Positions 1 through 5,250 of a stretch of DNA of 7,275 nucleotides are shown piece after piece; position 1 is the first letter of the stretch, and each line of letters begins with the position of its first letter. The DNA is from Thermodesulfovibrionales bacterium (GTDB taxonomy: Bacteria > Nitrospirota > Thermodesulfovibrionia > Thermodesulfovibrionales > Dissulfurispiraceae): positions 1 through 7,275 of the forward strand of contig JAJOKM010000051.1 in NCBI GenBank assembly GCA_021129835.1, written 5' to 3'. The notes beneath the pieces are model-generated. The model was not told the origin of the DNA. It was given only the letters and a program-made list of their open reading frames with translations, and searched no databases. Made by a program: the position numbers and the translations under genes.

Positions 1-55
1 CGAACGAAGTGAAGCAATCTGGGCGGGATTGCCACGCCCTTCGGGCTCGCAATGA
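1..55. repeat. GC-rich palindromic interspersed repeat, cut by the window edge
   Basis: The segment has nested inverted repeats: GCAATC (14-19) with GATTGC (27-32), ATTGC (28-32) with GCAAT (49-53), and an inner GCCC/GGGC hairpin (36-39, 43-46). It is clearly richer in GC than the following spacer. The form (CGAAGTGAAGCAATC ... GATTGCCACGCCC ... GGGCTCGCAATGA) resembles the non-coding 'attgcgag...gcaatc' repeats I recall as scattered through several environmental bacterial genomes. By symmetry with CTCGCAATG at its right end, the left end probably continues with cattg before position 1. No coding potential is seen. Confidence 0.65.
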
Positions 56-143
56 TATTTTCATGCCTTTTGTGTGTTGAAAGCACATATAGGTTTCATA
101 ATTCGTAATGTTAGGCCTTATATGGGTGTCTCCACCATATATG

Positions 144-539
144 TTACCATATATAACATAATACTTCCCCGCCAGCGCCTTTCATGCGGCACTCCTTATC
201 GCTTAAAAGGCCACTTGATGTTGTGATAATCGCAACGCCCATTCCGCCTATAACCCGTGGTATCTCACCTTTTCCAGCATAAACCCTTCTCCCAGGTTTG
301 CTTATCCTTCTAAGTCCTGATATTATAGATTCACCTTCATGTGTATATTTAAGAACTATCCTTACGATGCCTTGTTTTTTATCCCTTATAATTTTATAGG
401 ATTTTATAAACCCTTCTTCCTTTAATATCTTTGTAATCTCTATCTTGATTTTGGAGGCAGGGATATCCACCCTCTCATTTTTCACAAAAGTAGCGTTTCT
501 TATTCGAGTTAGCATATCTGCAATTGGATCAGTTAACAT
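144..539 (-). CDS. rpsH: Small ribosomal subunit protein uS8
   Basis: The 131-residue product is S8: DPIADMLTRIRNA at residues 4-16, IPASKIKIEITKILKEEGFI (about 26-45), LRRISKPGRRVYAG (about 76-89), and the C-terminal signature DKECRMKGAGGEVLCYIW. S8 binds helix 21 of 16S rRNA early in 30S assembly. In E. coli it represses its own operon by binding spc mRNA near rplE; I could not find a convincing copy of that structure here. The ATG follows GGGAG by seven bases. It is the last recognisable gene on this side. No rplF start appears in the remaining 143 nt. Confidence 0.97.
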   Translation of the reverse strand: MLTDPIADMLTRIRNATFVKNERVDIPASKIKIEITKILKEEGFIKSYKIIRDKKQGIVRIVLKYTHEGESIISGLRRISKPGRRVYAGKGEIPRVIGGMGVAIITTSSGLLSDKECRMKGAGGEVLCYIW

Positions 540-563
540 TTTTGTGCTCCCTTCCTGCTTTTT

Positions 564-749
564 TCACCAGCTTGATTTTGTTACTCCAGGAACTTGTCCC
601 CGAAGGGCGAATGTCCTGAAGCAGATCCTGCAGAGTCCGAACTTTCGCAAATAGCCTCTTGGCCTGCCACACATATTGCATCTATTGTAAACCCTGACGC
701 TAAACTTAGGCGTCTTTTTAGACTTCTCAATTAGACATGTCTTCGCCAA
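564..749 (-). CDS. rpsN: Small ribosomal subunit protein uS14, zinc-binding (type Z)
   Basis: This 61-residue protein is the short zinc form of S14. Cysteines at 24, 27, 40 and 43 form a CNMC...CRIC zinc site, and RPRGYLRKFGLCRICFR followed by LALRGxxPGVxKxSW-type ending (here GQVPGVTKSSW) is characteristic. It sits in the 30S head beside S3 and S10. Genomes may also hold a zinc-free paralogue expressed under zinc starvation; none is in this window. The start is TTG at 747-749, supported by a strong AGGAGG five bases upstream and by agreement with the MAKT family N-terminus. It lies 25 nt after rplE and 24 nt before rpsH. Confidence 0.97.
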   Translation of the reverse strand: MAKTCLIEKSKKTPKFSVRVYNRCNMCGRPRGYLRKFGLCRICFRTFALRGQVPGVTKSSW

Positions 750-754
750 AAAAA

Positions 755-760
755 CCTCCT
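755..760 (-). promoter_or_regulatory. Ribosome binding site that fixes the TTG start of rpsN
   Basis: AGGAGG is followed by five T residues and then TTG GCG AAG. The optimal motif and spacing support the non-ATG start. Confidence 0.85.
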
Positions 761-774
761 AATATTGCACTTGA

Positions 775-1335
775 TTAGACATTCCTGCTGTCTTTCTTTT
801 TAAACGGCATTCCCAGCTGTTTTAGCAATGACTTGCACTCTCCATCTGTCTTCGCTGTAGTGCATATAGTAATATCCATACCATACACCTTCTCCACTTT
901 ATCATAATCTATCTCATGGAATATATACTGCTCCTTCAGGCCAAAAGAATAATTCCCGTTACCATCAAAAGATGTCACAGGTAGCCCCCTGAAATCTCTT
1001 ATCCGCGGTAACGCCAGAGATACTAATTTGTCCATGAATTCATACATCCTTTTACCTCTCAAGGTAACCTTGCATCCCAAAGGCATGCCTTTTCTGAGTT
1101 TGAATCCTGCTACTGCCTTTTTTGATTTTGTAACAAGAGGCTTCTGACCCGTAATATCGGCAATATCTTTTTCCAGGACAGTAAGGAGTTTAATGTTCTG
1201 GATAAGTTCACCAATAGTAACATGAACAACTATCTTTTTAAGGACGGGAACCTGCATGATATTTTCATAAGAAAACTCCTTCATCATTGCTGGGACAACA
1301 TCTTCCACATACCTTTCTTTCAATCGTGGCAACAC
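775..1335 (-). CDS. rplE: Large ribosomal subunit protein uL5
   Basis: The product is L5, the 5S rRNA-binding protein of the central protuberance that contacts S13 in bridge B1b. Clear family segments are PRLKERY, NIMQVPVLKKIVV, TGQKPLVTKSKKAVAGFKLRKG, GCKVTLRG, LPRIRDFRGL, FDGNGNYSFGLKEQ and IFHEIDYDKVEKVYGMDITI. I choose the GTG at 1333-1335 (186 residues), which matches family N-termini, lies 2 nt after the rplX stop and follows AAGGAGG by 13 nt. The frame stays open to a GTG at 1357-1359 (194 residues), which would overlap rplX by 22 nt and add the unlikely leader MQGGHKLI. The usually near-invariant NMGxGEA stretch reads HVTIGEL here, an oddity listed as a finding. Confidence 0.95.
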   Translation of the reverse strand: MLPRLKERYVEDVVPAMMKEFSYENIMQVPVLKKIVVHVTIGELIQNIKLLTVLEKDIADITGQKPLVTKSKKAVAGFKLRKGMPLGCKVTLRGKRMYEFMDKLVSLALPRIRDFRGLPVTSFDGNGNYSFGLKEQYIFHEIDYDKVEKVYGMDITICTTAKTDGECKSLLKQLGMPFKKKDSRNV

Positions 1336-1337
1336 TA

Positions 1338-1655
1338 TTAACTTATGACCTCCTTGCACCTTTTACATTTCCTGAACTTTTTCTCGTCACCAAGAACTAC
1401 AGTGCCAATCCTTGTAGGCTTATTGCATTTGGGGCATATTAACATGACATTTGATATATGTATTGGCGCCTCCTTATCTATTATTCCACCCTGTTTCTGC
1501 TGCCTGTTAGGCTTAATATGCTTCTTCACCATATTTAAACCTTCAATGATAACTTTTTCTTTCACGGGCAGAACAGACAATACCTTTCCACTCTTACCGC
1601 TGTTTTTCCCAATTAACGCTATTACTATATCGTCTTTTTTAATTCTTAAACCCAC
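1338..1655 (-). CDS. rplX: Large ribosomal subunit protein uL24, with four-cysteine C-terminal ribbon
   Basis: The 105-residue protein contains a KOW-type SH3 domain (about residues 4-40: IKKDDIVIALIGKNSGKSGKVLSV, then KVIIEGLNMVKKH) and the L24 motif KQGGIIDKEAPIHISNVML. The tail has two CxxC pairs, Cys74/Cys77 (CPKC) and Cys97/Cys100 (CKRC), consistent with the small zinc-ribbon seen in many bacterial L24 proteins but not in E. coli. L24 initiates 50S assembly. The start is GTG at 1653-1655, preceded by GAGGG about five bases upstream; no ATG fits the frame. It begins 9 nt after rplN and ends 2 nt before the preferred rplE start. Confidence 0.96.
   Translation of the reverse strand: MGLRIKKDDIVIALIGKNSGKSGKVLSVLPVKEKVIIEGLNMVKKHIKPNRQQKQGGIIDKEAPIHISNVMLICPKCNKPTRIGTVVLGDEKKFRKCKRCKEVIS
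1348..1355 (-). promoter_or_regulatory. Ribosome binding site in the end of rplX, probably for rplE
   Basis: AAGGAGGT lies within the final rplX codons, 13 nt before the preferred GTG of rplE. The spacing is longer than ideal. The motif lies inside the longer alternative reading that starts at 1359, which favours the shorter protein. Confidence 0.65.
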
Positions 1656-1664
1656 ATCATCCCT

Positions 1665-2033
1665 CTATAGAACCTCCGGGGCAAGGGATATAATCTTCAT
1701 GAATTCTTTCCTTCTTAGTTCCCTTGCTACCGGGCCAAATATTCTTGTCCCTATTGGCTCCAATTGATTATTTACGATAACAACAGCATTCCGATCAAAT
1801 CTTATATATGAACCGTCATCCCTTCTCGTCTCTTTGCTTGTCCTGACTACAACAGCTTTTACCACGGCGCCTTTCTTCACATTGCCCCCAGGCGTAGCCT
1901 CTTTAACGCTTACGACTATTGTATCCCCGACCCTTGCGTATCTCCTTTTTGAACCTCCAAGCACTCTTATACAAAGAACCTTTTTAGCTCCTGAATTGTC
2001 TGCTACTTCAAGTATGCTCATTGGTTGTATCAT
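1665..2033 (-). CDS. rplN: Large ribosomal subunit protein uL14
   Basis: This protein is exactly the canonical 122 residues. It begins MIQPMSILEVADNSGAKKV and carries RVLGGSKRRYARVGDTIVVSVKEATP (about residues 23-48), the basic KKGAVVKAVVVRT strand, and GSYIRFDRNAVVIVNNQLEPIGTRIFGPVARELR (about 74-107). L14 forms intersubunit bridges with 16S rRNA and is the docking site of the silencing factor RsfS. The ATG is 2 nt after the rpsQ stop, with GCAGG as a modest ribosome binding site. It marks the start of the spc block in E. coli. Here nothing separates it from the S10 block, so one continuous transcript is likely. Confidence 0.97.
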   Translation of the reverse strand: MIQPMSILEVADNSGAKKVLCIRVLGGSKRRYARVGDTIVVSVKEATPGGNVKKGAVVKAVVVRTSKETRRDDGSYIRFDRNAVVIVNNQLEPIGTRIFGPVARELRRKEFMKIISLAPEVL

Positions 2034-2035
2034 AT

Positions 2036-2284
2036 TTACCTGCCTTTGCTATCCAGCGCTGTGATCACCTGCCACCTCTTTTCCTTGCTCAACGGTTTGC
2101 TCTCGATTATTTGAACCATATCCCCAATCTTACACCTGTTTTCTTCATCATGTGCCTTGAATTTAGTGACCTTGCTTATGGTCTTCTTGTATAGGGGATG
2201 TTGAAATGTTCTTGTTACTGCTACAACAGCAGTTTTATTCATCCTATCCCTAATCACTTTACCCGAATAAGCCCTCTTAGGCAT
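2036..2284 (-). CDS. rpsQ: Small ribosomal subunit protein uS17
   Basis: The product is S17, an OB-fold protein that binds 16S rRNA helix 11 early in assembly. Diagnostic segments are GKVIRDRMNKTAVVAV, TFQHPLYKK and KFKAHDEENRCKIGDMVQIIESKPLSKEKRW. I place the start at the ATG at 2282-2284, giving 82 residues beginning MPKRAYSGKV. GGAGG lies five bases upstream at 2290-2294, the start follows the rpmC stop by one base, and the sequence agrees with S17 N-termini. An in-frame ATG four codons upstream (2294-2296, 86 residues) would overlap rpmC and lacks a spaced Shine-Dalgarno, so it is less likely. The gene ends 2 nt before rplN. Confidence 0.96.
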   Translation of the reverse strand: MPKRAYSGKVIRDRMNKTAVVAVTRTFQHPLYKKTISKVTKFKAHDEENRCKIGDMVQIIESKPLSKEKRWQVITALDSKGR

Positions 2285-2285
2285 T

Positions 2286-2495
2286 TCAACCTCCATCCTT
2301 AACTGTAATCATAGTTAGCACTCTTGCTATGTCCTTGCGAACATGGCGAACTCTTATATTATTTACCAACTCCGCTTTTGCGATTTGAAATCTGAGATTG
2401 AACAACTCTCTCCTTAAATCCATCTCCTTTTGTCTTAACTCATCCACCGATAAATCCTTGAGTTTAGATGAAGCCTTGTGTTTAAGGGATTTCAT
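2286..2495 (-). CDS. rpmC: Large ribosomal subunit protein uL29
   Basis: This 69-residue protein fits L29: two long antiparallel helices, with LKDLSVDELRQKEMDLRREL (about residues 12-31) and FNLRFQIAKAELVNNIRVRHVRKDIARVLTMI forming the hairpin. The LFNLRFQ motif is diagnostic. L29 lies by the exit tunnel next to L23 and can contact trigger factor and SRP. It begins at the ATG in the four-base overlap with rplP. The last codons (GGA GGT TGA) double as the ribosome binding site of rpsQ. An N-terminal extension of about eight residues (MKSLKHKA) compared with the shortest family members looks unremarkable. Confidence 0.95.
   Translation of the reverse strand: MKSLKHKASSKLKDLSVDELRQKEMDLRRELFNLRFQIAKAELVNNIRVRHVRKDIARVLTMITVKDGG
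2290..2294 (-). promoter_or_regulatory. Ribosome binding site embedded in the end of rpmC, setting the rpsQ start
   Basis: GGAGG is formed by the last rpmC codons and lies five bases before the ATG at 2282-2284. It argues against the upstream in-frame ATG at 2294-2296, which overlaps the motif itself. Confidence 0.8.
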
Positions 2496-2911
2496 GACGC
2501 AACGACCTCTCTCTTTACAAATTTCGTAGCAACAGGCAGTTTTCGAGAAGCACGTCTGAATGCCTCCTTTGCTATATCCTCGCTAATACCTGAGACCTCA
2601 TATAATATCCTTCCTGGCTTAACTACTGCTACCCAGAACTCAGGATTGCCCTTTCCCTTTCCCATTCTCGTCTCGGCAGGTTTACGTGTAATAGGCTTGT
2701 CAGGGAATATCCTTATCCAGACTTTACAACCTTTCTTGGAATACCTTACAATAGCAACCCTTGCTGACTCAATTTGCCGGCTTGTTATCCGCCCAGGTTC
2801 CATAGACTTCATAGCAAATTCCCCAAAACTGACATAGGCCCCCCTATGGGCCTTACCAGCCATATTACCTTTCATCATTTTTCTGTATTTTACTGTTTTA
2901 GGCGCTAACAT
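2492..2911 (-). CDS. rplP: Large ribosomal subunit protein uL16
   Basis: The 139-residue protein carries the L16 hallmarks: MLAPKTVKYRKMMKG at the start, AYVSFGEFAMKSMEPGRITSRQIESAR (about residues 25-51), KVWIRIFPDKPITRKPAETRMGKGKGNPEFWVAVVKPG (63-100), and a C-terminal helix. L16 is a late-assembling 50S protein near the A-site tRNA elbow and the base of the central protuberance. In E. coli the arginine in the RMGKGKG motif is hydroxylated by RoxA; the motif is present here. The ATG follows AGGAG by nine bases, located in the last rpsC codons. The TGA stop overlaps the rpmC ATG (ATGA), so the two are probably translationally coupled. Confidence 0.97.
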   Translation of the reverse strand: MLAPKTVKYRKMMKGNMAGKAHRGAYVSFGEFAMKSMEPGRITSRQIESARVAIVRYSKKGCKVWIRIFPDKPITRKPAETRMGKGKGNPEFWVAVVKPGRILYEVSGISEDIAKEAFRRASRKLPVATKFVKREVVAS

Positions 2912-2915
2912 AATT

Positions 2916-3572
2916 TTAGACTCCTGCTACAGAATTTGCTGGTTGCACAGGAAGTATATCCCCGGTATATACCCAGACCTTAACACCAATAGCCCCATAA
3001 GTCGTTCTTGCCTCGGTAAAGCCATAATTCACATCTGCCCTGAATGTGCTGAGGGGCACCCTGCCTTCCCTGTACCATTCTGATCTTGCTATTTCAGCGC
3101 CTGCCAATCTCCCGGAGCACTGAACCTTTATCCCTAATGCGCCAAATCTTAATGCCATCGAAACAGCACGCTTCAACGCCCTTCTGAAGGCAACCCTTTT
3201 TTCTATTTGCAGGGCAATATTTTCTGCTACAAGTTGAGCTTCTATTTCTGGCTTTCTGACCTCTTTTATATCAATAGAGACCTGATTCTCTGTAAAGCCC
3301 TTTATCTCTTTTTTCAGTTTTTCTACTTCCACGCCCTTCTTGCCTATTACTATCCCTGGTCTTGCTGAATTTATTATAACTTTCAGCTTCTGCCCTGGTC
3401 TTTCTATCTCTATAGAGGAAATACCGGCATGGAATAGCCTCTTCTTAATCAGTTTTCGAATATTTAAATCCTCATTAAGATGTTTTGCATAGCCCTTCTT
3501 AAGAAACCACCTTGATTCCCATGTCCGGATTATCCCAATTCTGTTGCCAATCGGGTTTGTTTTCTGACCCAA
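2916..3572 (-). CDS. rpsC: Small ribosomal subunit protein uS3
   Basis: This 218-residue protein begins with GQKTNPIGNRIGIIRTW, the conserved S3 opening. The KH domain spans about residues 38-110, with the GKKG loop at 77-80 preceded by SARPGIVI. The C-terminal domain includes KGAxSMALRFGALGIKVQCSGRL-type sequence (here RAVSMALRFGALG) and REGRVPLSTFRADVNYG (about 168-184). S3 lines the mRNA entry tunnel and contributes to ribosomal helicase activity. The start is TTG at 3570-3572; no ATG fits, and GGGAGGAG lies 4 nt upstream. That site is the end of the repeat also found before rpsS. The stop is 4 nt from rplP. Confidence 0.97.
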   Translation of the reverse strand: MGQKTNPIGNRIGIIRTWESRWFLKKGYAKHLNEDLNIRKLIKKRLFHAGISSIEIERPGQKLKVIINSARPGIVIGKKGVEVEKLKKEIKGFTENQVSIDIKEVRKPEIEAQLVAENIALQIEKRVAFRRALKRAVSMALRFGALGIKVQCSGRLAGAEIARSEWYREGRVPLSTFRADVNYGFTEARTTYGAIGVKVWVYTGDILPVQPANSVAGV

Positions 3573-3576
3573 ATTA

Positions 3577-3584
3577 CTCCTCCC
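3577..3584 (-). promoter_or_regulatory. Ribosome binding site that fixes the TTG start of rpsC
   Basis: The transcript reads GGGAGGAGTAAT followed by TTG. This strong Shine-Dalgarno, with GGAGG six bases from the start, is what makes the TTG at 3570-3572 credible. It belongs to the repeated intergenic element. Confidence 0.85.
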
Positions 3585-3665
3585 TATACTTTAATATTAA
3601 ATATCAAATATCAAAATTATTTGCTCCAGAACATTTTGCATTTTAATATTTGGTATTTAAATTGC
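3578..3665 (-). repeat. AT-rich intergenic repeat, copy A (before rpsC)
   Basis: This 88-bp segment between rplV and rpsC is the second copy of the element at 4317-4411, in the same orientation relative to transcription. It lacks the 7-nt insertion. The inverted arms are TTAAATATCAAA (3597-3608) and TTTGGTATTTAA (3649-3660), with one mismatch. The GGGAGGAG that serves rpsC is its downstream end. Beyond the shared core, TATTTAAATTGCCT (3654-3667) is repeated with one change as TATTAAAATTGCCT (3670-3683). Confidence 0.9.
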
Positions 3666-3687
3666 CTCATATTAAAATTGCCTTCGT

Positions 3688-4029
3688 TTATTCCCTGGCA
3701 AGGATAATTGTTATATGAGATGTCCTCTTTTTTATAACATTAGGCCTACCCATAGCACGCGGTTCCATTCGCTTCATTACAGGTCCCTGGCCAACAATGG
3801 CAGTTGCTATCTTCAATTTATCAATATCTATATGCCTCTCTTTCTTCTCAGCATTTGCCATCGCAGATTTTAATAGCCTTTCAATATGCCGCGACCCCCT
3901 ATATGGCATATATTTAAGTAATACCAAAGCATCAGATGCCCTTTTGCCTCTGATGAGGTCTATAACTCTCCTTGCCTTTCTCGGCGTAATTTTTGCGTAT
4001 TTTAAAATCGCCCTTGATTCCATATCCAT
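3688..4029 (-). CDS. rplV: Large ribosomal subunit protein uL22
   Basis: The 113-residue product is a normal L22: AILKYAKITPRKARRVIDLIRGKR (about residues 7-30), ALVLLKYMPYRGSRHIERLLKSAMANAE, then the long beta-hairpin region VGQGPVMKRMEPRAMGRPNVIKKRTSHITIIL. The hairpin lines the exit tunnel, and the R-M-x-P-R-A-x-G-R motif is typical; macrolide resistance mutations fall here in other species. The ATG overlaps the rpsS stop by one base. Its own upstream site is weak (an AGG about 13 nt away), so translation probably depends on coupling to rpsS. A second in-frame ATG two codons later would be an equally plausible start. A 115-nt spacer follows. Confidence 0.97.
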   Translation of the reverse strand: MDMESRAILKYAKITPRKARRVIDLIRGKRASDALVLLKYMPYRGSRHIERLLKSAMANAEKKERHIDIDKLKIATAIVGQGPVMKRMEPRAMGRPNVIKKRTSHITIILARE

Positions 4030-4313
4030 TAATTTTTGCCTGTTTCAACTTTTCCTGAGCCGGCATGTCCCTTAAATGTCCTTGTTGGTGAAAACTCGCC
4101 AAGTTTATGACCAACCATGTTTTCAGTCACATACACTGGAATAAATCTTCTTCCATTATGCACTGCAAAGGTAATACCTATAAAGTCAGGCACTATTGTG
4201 GATCGCCTCGACCATGTCTTGATCATCCTCTTCTCGCCTGTTGCTATTACAGCATCTACCTTTTTTGCCAATTTTAAATCTACAAATGGTCCTTTCTTTA
4301 AAGATCTTGGCAC
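4029..4313 (-). CDS. rpsS: Small ribosomal subunit protein uS19
   Basis: This 94-residue protein has the standard S19 layout: PRSLKKGPFVD at the N-terminus, KTWSRRSTIVPDFIGITFAVHNGR in the middle (about residues 33-56), and GHKLGEFSPTRTFKGHAG near the end. S19 lies in the 30S head, binds S13, and touches the A-site tRNA and the intersubunit bridges. The start is GTG at 4311-4313, chosen because it gives the family N-terminus and follows GGGAGGA by four bases. That ribosome binding site is the downstream end of an AT-rich repeat shared with the rpsC leader. The stop TAA shares its last A with the rplV ATG (TAATG), a classic re-initiation junction. Confidence 0.97.
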   Translation of the reverse strand: MPRSLKKGPFVDLKLAKKVDAVIATGEKRMIKTWSRRSTIVPDFIGITFAVHNGRRFIPVYVTENMVGHKLGEFSPTRTFKGHAGSGKVETGKN

Positions 4314-4316
4314 TTA

Positions 4317-4323
4317 TCCTCCC
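4317..4323 (-). promoter_or_regulatory. Ribosome binding site that fixes the GTG start of rpsS
   Basis: The transcript reads GGGAGGATAA followed directly by GTG. The site coincides with the downstream end of repeat copy B, mirroring the arrangement at rpsC. Confidence 0.85.
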
Positions 4324-4411
4324 TACACTTTAATATTAAATATCAAAATTCAAATATCAAAATTATTTACTTCAAGACATTTCGCACTTTAATATTTGAT
4401 ATTTAAATTGC
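4317..4411 (-). repeat. AT-rich intergenic repeat, copy B (before rpsS)
   Basis: This 95-bp segment between rplB and rpsS aligns along its whole length with 3578-3665. On the + strand both run from TCCTCCCTA, through CTTTAATATTAAATATC and ATATCAAAATTATTT, to TATTTAAATTGC. Copy B differs by a 7-nt insertion and scattered substitutions. It contains a perfect 12-bp inverted repeat, TTAAATATCAAA (4336-4347) with TTTGATATTTAA (4395-4406), and an exact 12-nt direct repeat CACTTTAATATT at 4326 and 4385. The end facing rpsS supplies its Shine-Dalgarno sequence. Origin (mobile miniature element or local duplication) is unknown. Confidence 0.9.
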
Positions 4412-4425
4412 TTTCTATCTATAAT

Positions 4426-5250
4426 TTATTTCTTGCGTTTTTTTATAATAAATTTATCTGTCCTCTTATTATGTCTTGTTCTTACACCTTCTGGTTTTCC
4501 CCATGGTGAACAGGCGGGTCTACCACCAGAAGCCTTTCCTTCGCCGCCACCCAATGGATGGTCTATAGGATTCATCGCAACTCCTCGTACATGTGGTCTT
4601 CTGCCTAAATATCTTATCCTTCCCGCCTTGCCGTATGATATATTTTCATGATCAGGATTTCCGACCTGTCCAATGGTTGCCATACATAAAGTCAATATTA
4701 ACCTCACCTCCCCAGAAGGCATCTTTATCTGGGCATACTTTTCTTCTTTTGCAACAATCTGAGCGGCTGCCCCAGCAGTTCTTACAAGCCTTGCACCCTG
4801 CCCAGGCCTTAATTCAATATTATGAATCATTGTTCCGAGAGGTATCTTTGCTATAGGCAGTGCATTACCTTCTTTAATTTCAGAATCAGGACCTGCCACC
4901 ACCGTGTCTCCAACATTCAACTTTATAGGTGCAAGAATATATCTCTGCTCGCCGTCTCTGTACTTCAGTAAGGCTATTCTTGCACTTCTATTAGGGTCAT
5001 ACTCTATTGTTTTAACAGTAGCCGGAACGCCTGTCCTGTCCCGTTTAAAATCGATAACTCTATGCATCCGTTTACTGCCTCCGCCTCTTTGCCATACCGT
5101 TATCCGCCCTGTATTATTTCTGCCCCCTGTCTTCTTTAGAGGCCCTGTAAGAGGTTTGTGTGGTTTATCAGTAGTTATATCTTTTTTATAATCTACTGCA
5201 CTCTGAAATCTTCTTCCAGTTGATGTTGGCTTAAATTTCTTTATTCCCAT
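4426..5250 (-). CDS. rplB: Large ribosomal subunit protein uL2
   Basis: The 274-residue product is full-length L2. It begins MGIKKFKPTSTGRRFQ and has the GGRNNTGRIT motif (residues 42-51), IEYDPNRSARIALLKYRDGE (82-101), the SH3-like core, and the conserved C-terminal loop NPIDHPLGGGEG (227-238). The end is NKRTDKFIIKKRKK. L2 binds 23S rRNA next to the peptidyl transferase centre and is needed for subunit joining. His231 of DHP, equivalent to the much-studied E. coli His229, is kept. The second His of the usual DHPHGGGEG is Leu233, and the following segment (GGRPACSPWG) also departs from the usual GGRHPVTPWG. The ATG has no good Shine-Dalgarno, only a purine-rich AAAGAAAAGAAAA stretch. A 112-nt gap follows the stop, unusually long for rplB-rpsS. 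Confidence 0.97.
   Translation of the reverse strand: MGIKKFKPTSTGRRFQSAVDYKKDITTDKPHKPLTGPLKKTGGRNNTGRITVWQRGGGSKRMHRVIDFKRDRTGVPATVKTIEYDPNRSARIALLKYRDGEQRYILAPIKLNVGDTVVAGPDSEIKEGNALPIAKIPLGTMIHNIELRPGQGARLVRTAGAAAQIVAKEEKYAQIKMPSGEVRLILTLCMATIGQVGNPDHENISYGKAGRIRYLGRRPHVRGVAMNPIDHPLGGGEGKASGGRPACSPWGKPEGVRTRHNKRTDKFIIKKRKK

Noticed and set aside
1..55. CRISPR repeat or tRNA fragment
   Set aside because: There is one palindromic unit with no spacer periodicity, and no cloverleaf or T-loop sequence.
775..1359. N-terminally extended L5 starting at 1359
   Set aside because: The extra residues MQGGHKLI encode the Shine-Dalgarno (CAA GGA GGT) and overlap rplX by 22 nt; the later GTG matches family N-termini better.
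1325..1365. E. coli-like S8 autoregulatory mRNA site at the rplX-rplE junction
   Set aside because: The gap is only about 2 nt and I found no convincing helix-21-like stem with the conserved internal bases.
1345..1767. Long + strand open frame (140 codons) opposite rplX and rplN
   Set aside because: It is antisense to two intact ribosomal protein genes, has no family resemblance, and its Phe/Leu/Ser-rich composition is what the complement of Lys/Arg/Glu-rich genes gives.
2478..2837. + strand open frame opposite rplP
   Set aside because: It lies wholly within the antisense of a conserved gene and shows no recognisable domain; it is a shadow frame.
3932..4114. 60-codon minus-strand frame across the rpsS-rplV junction
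   Set aside because: It is out of frame with both conserved genes that fully explain the region, and its sequence resembles no protein I know.
4433..5191. Several + strand frames opposite rplB
   Set aside because: All are antisense to the conserved L2 gene and overlap each other; none has a plausible product.
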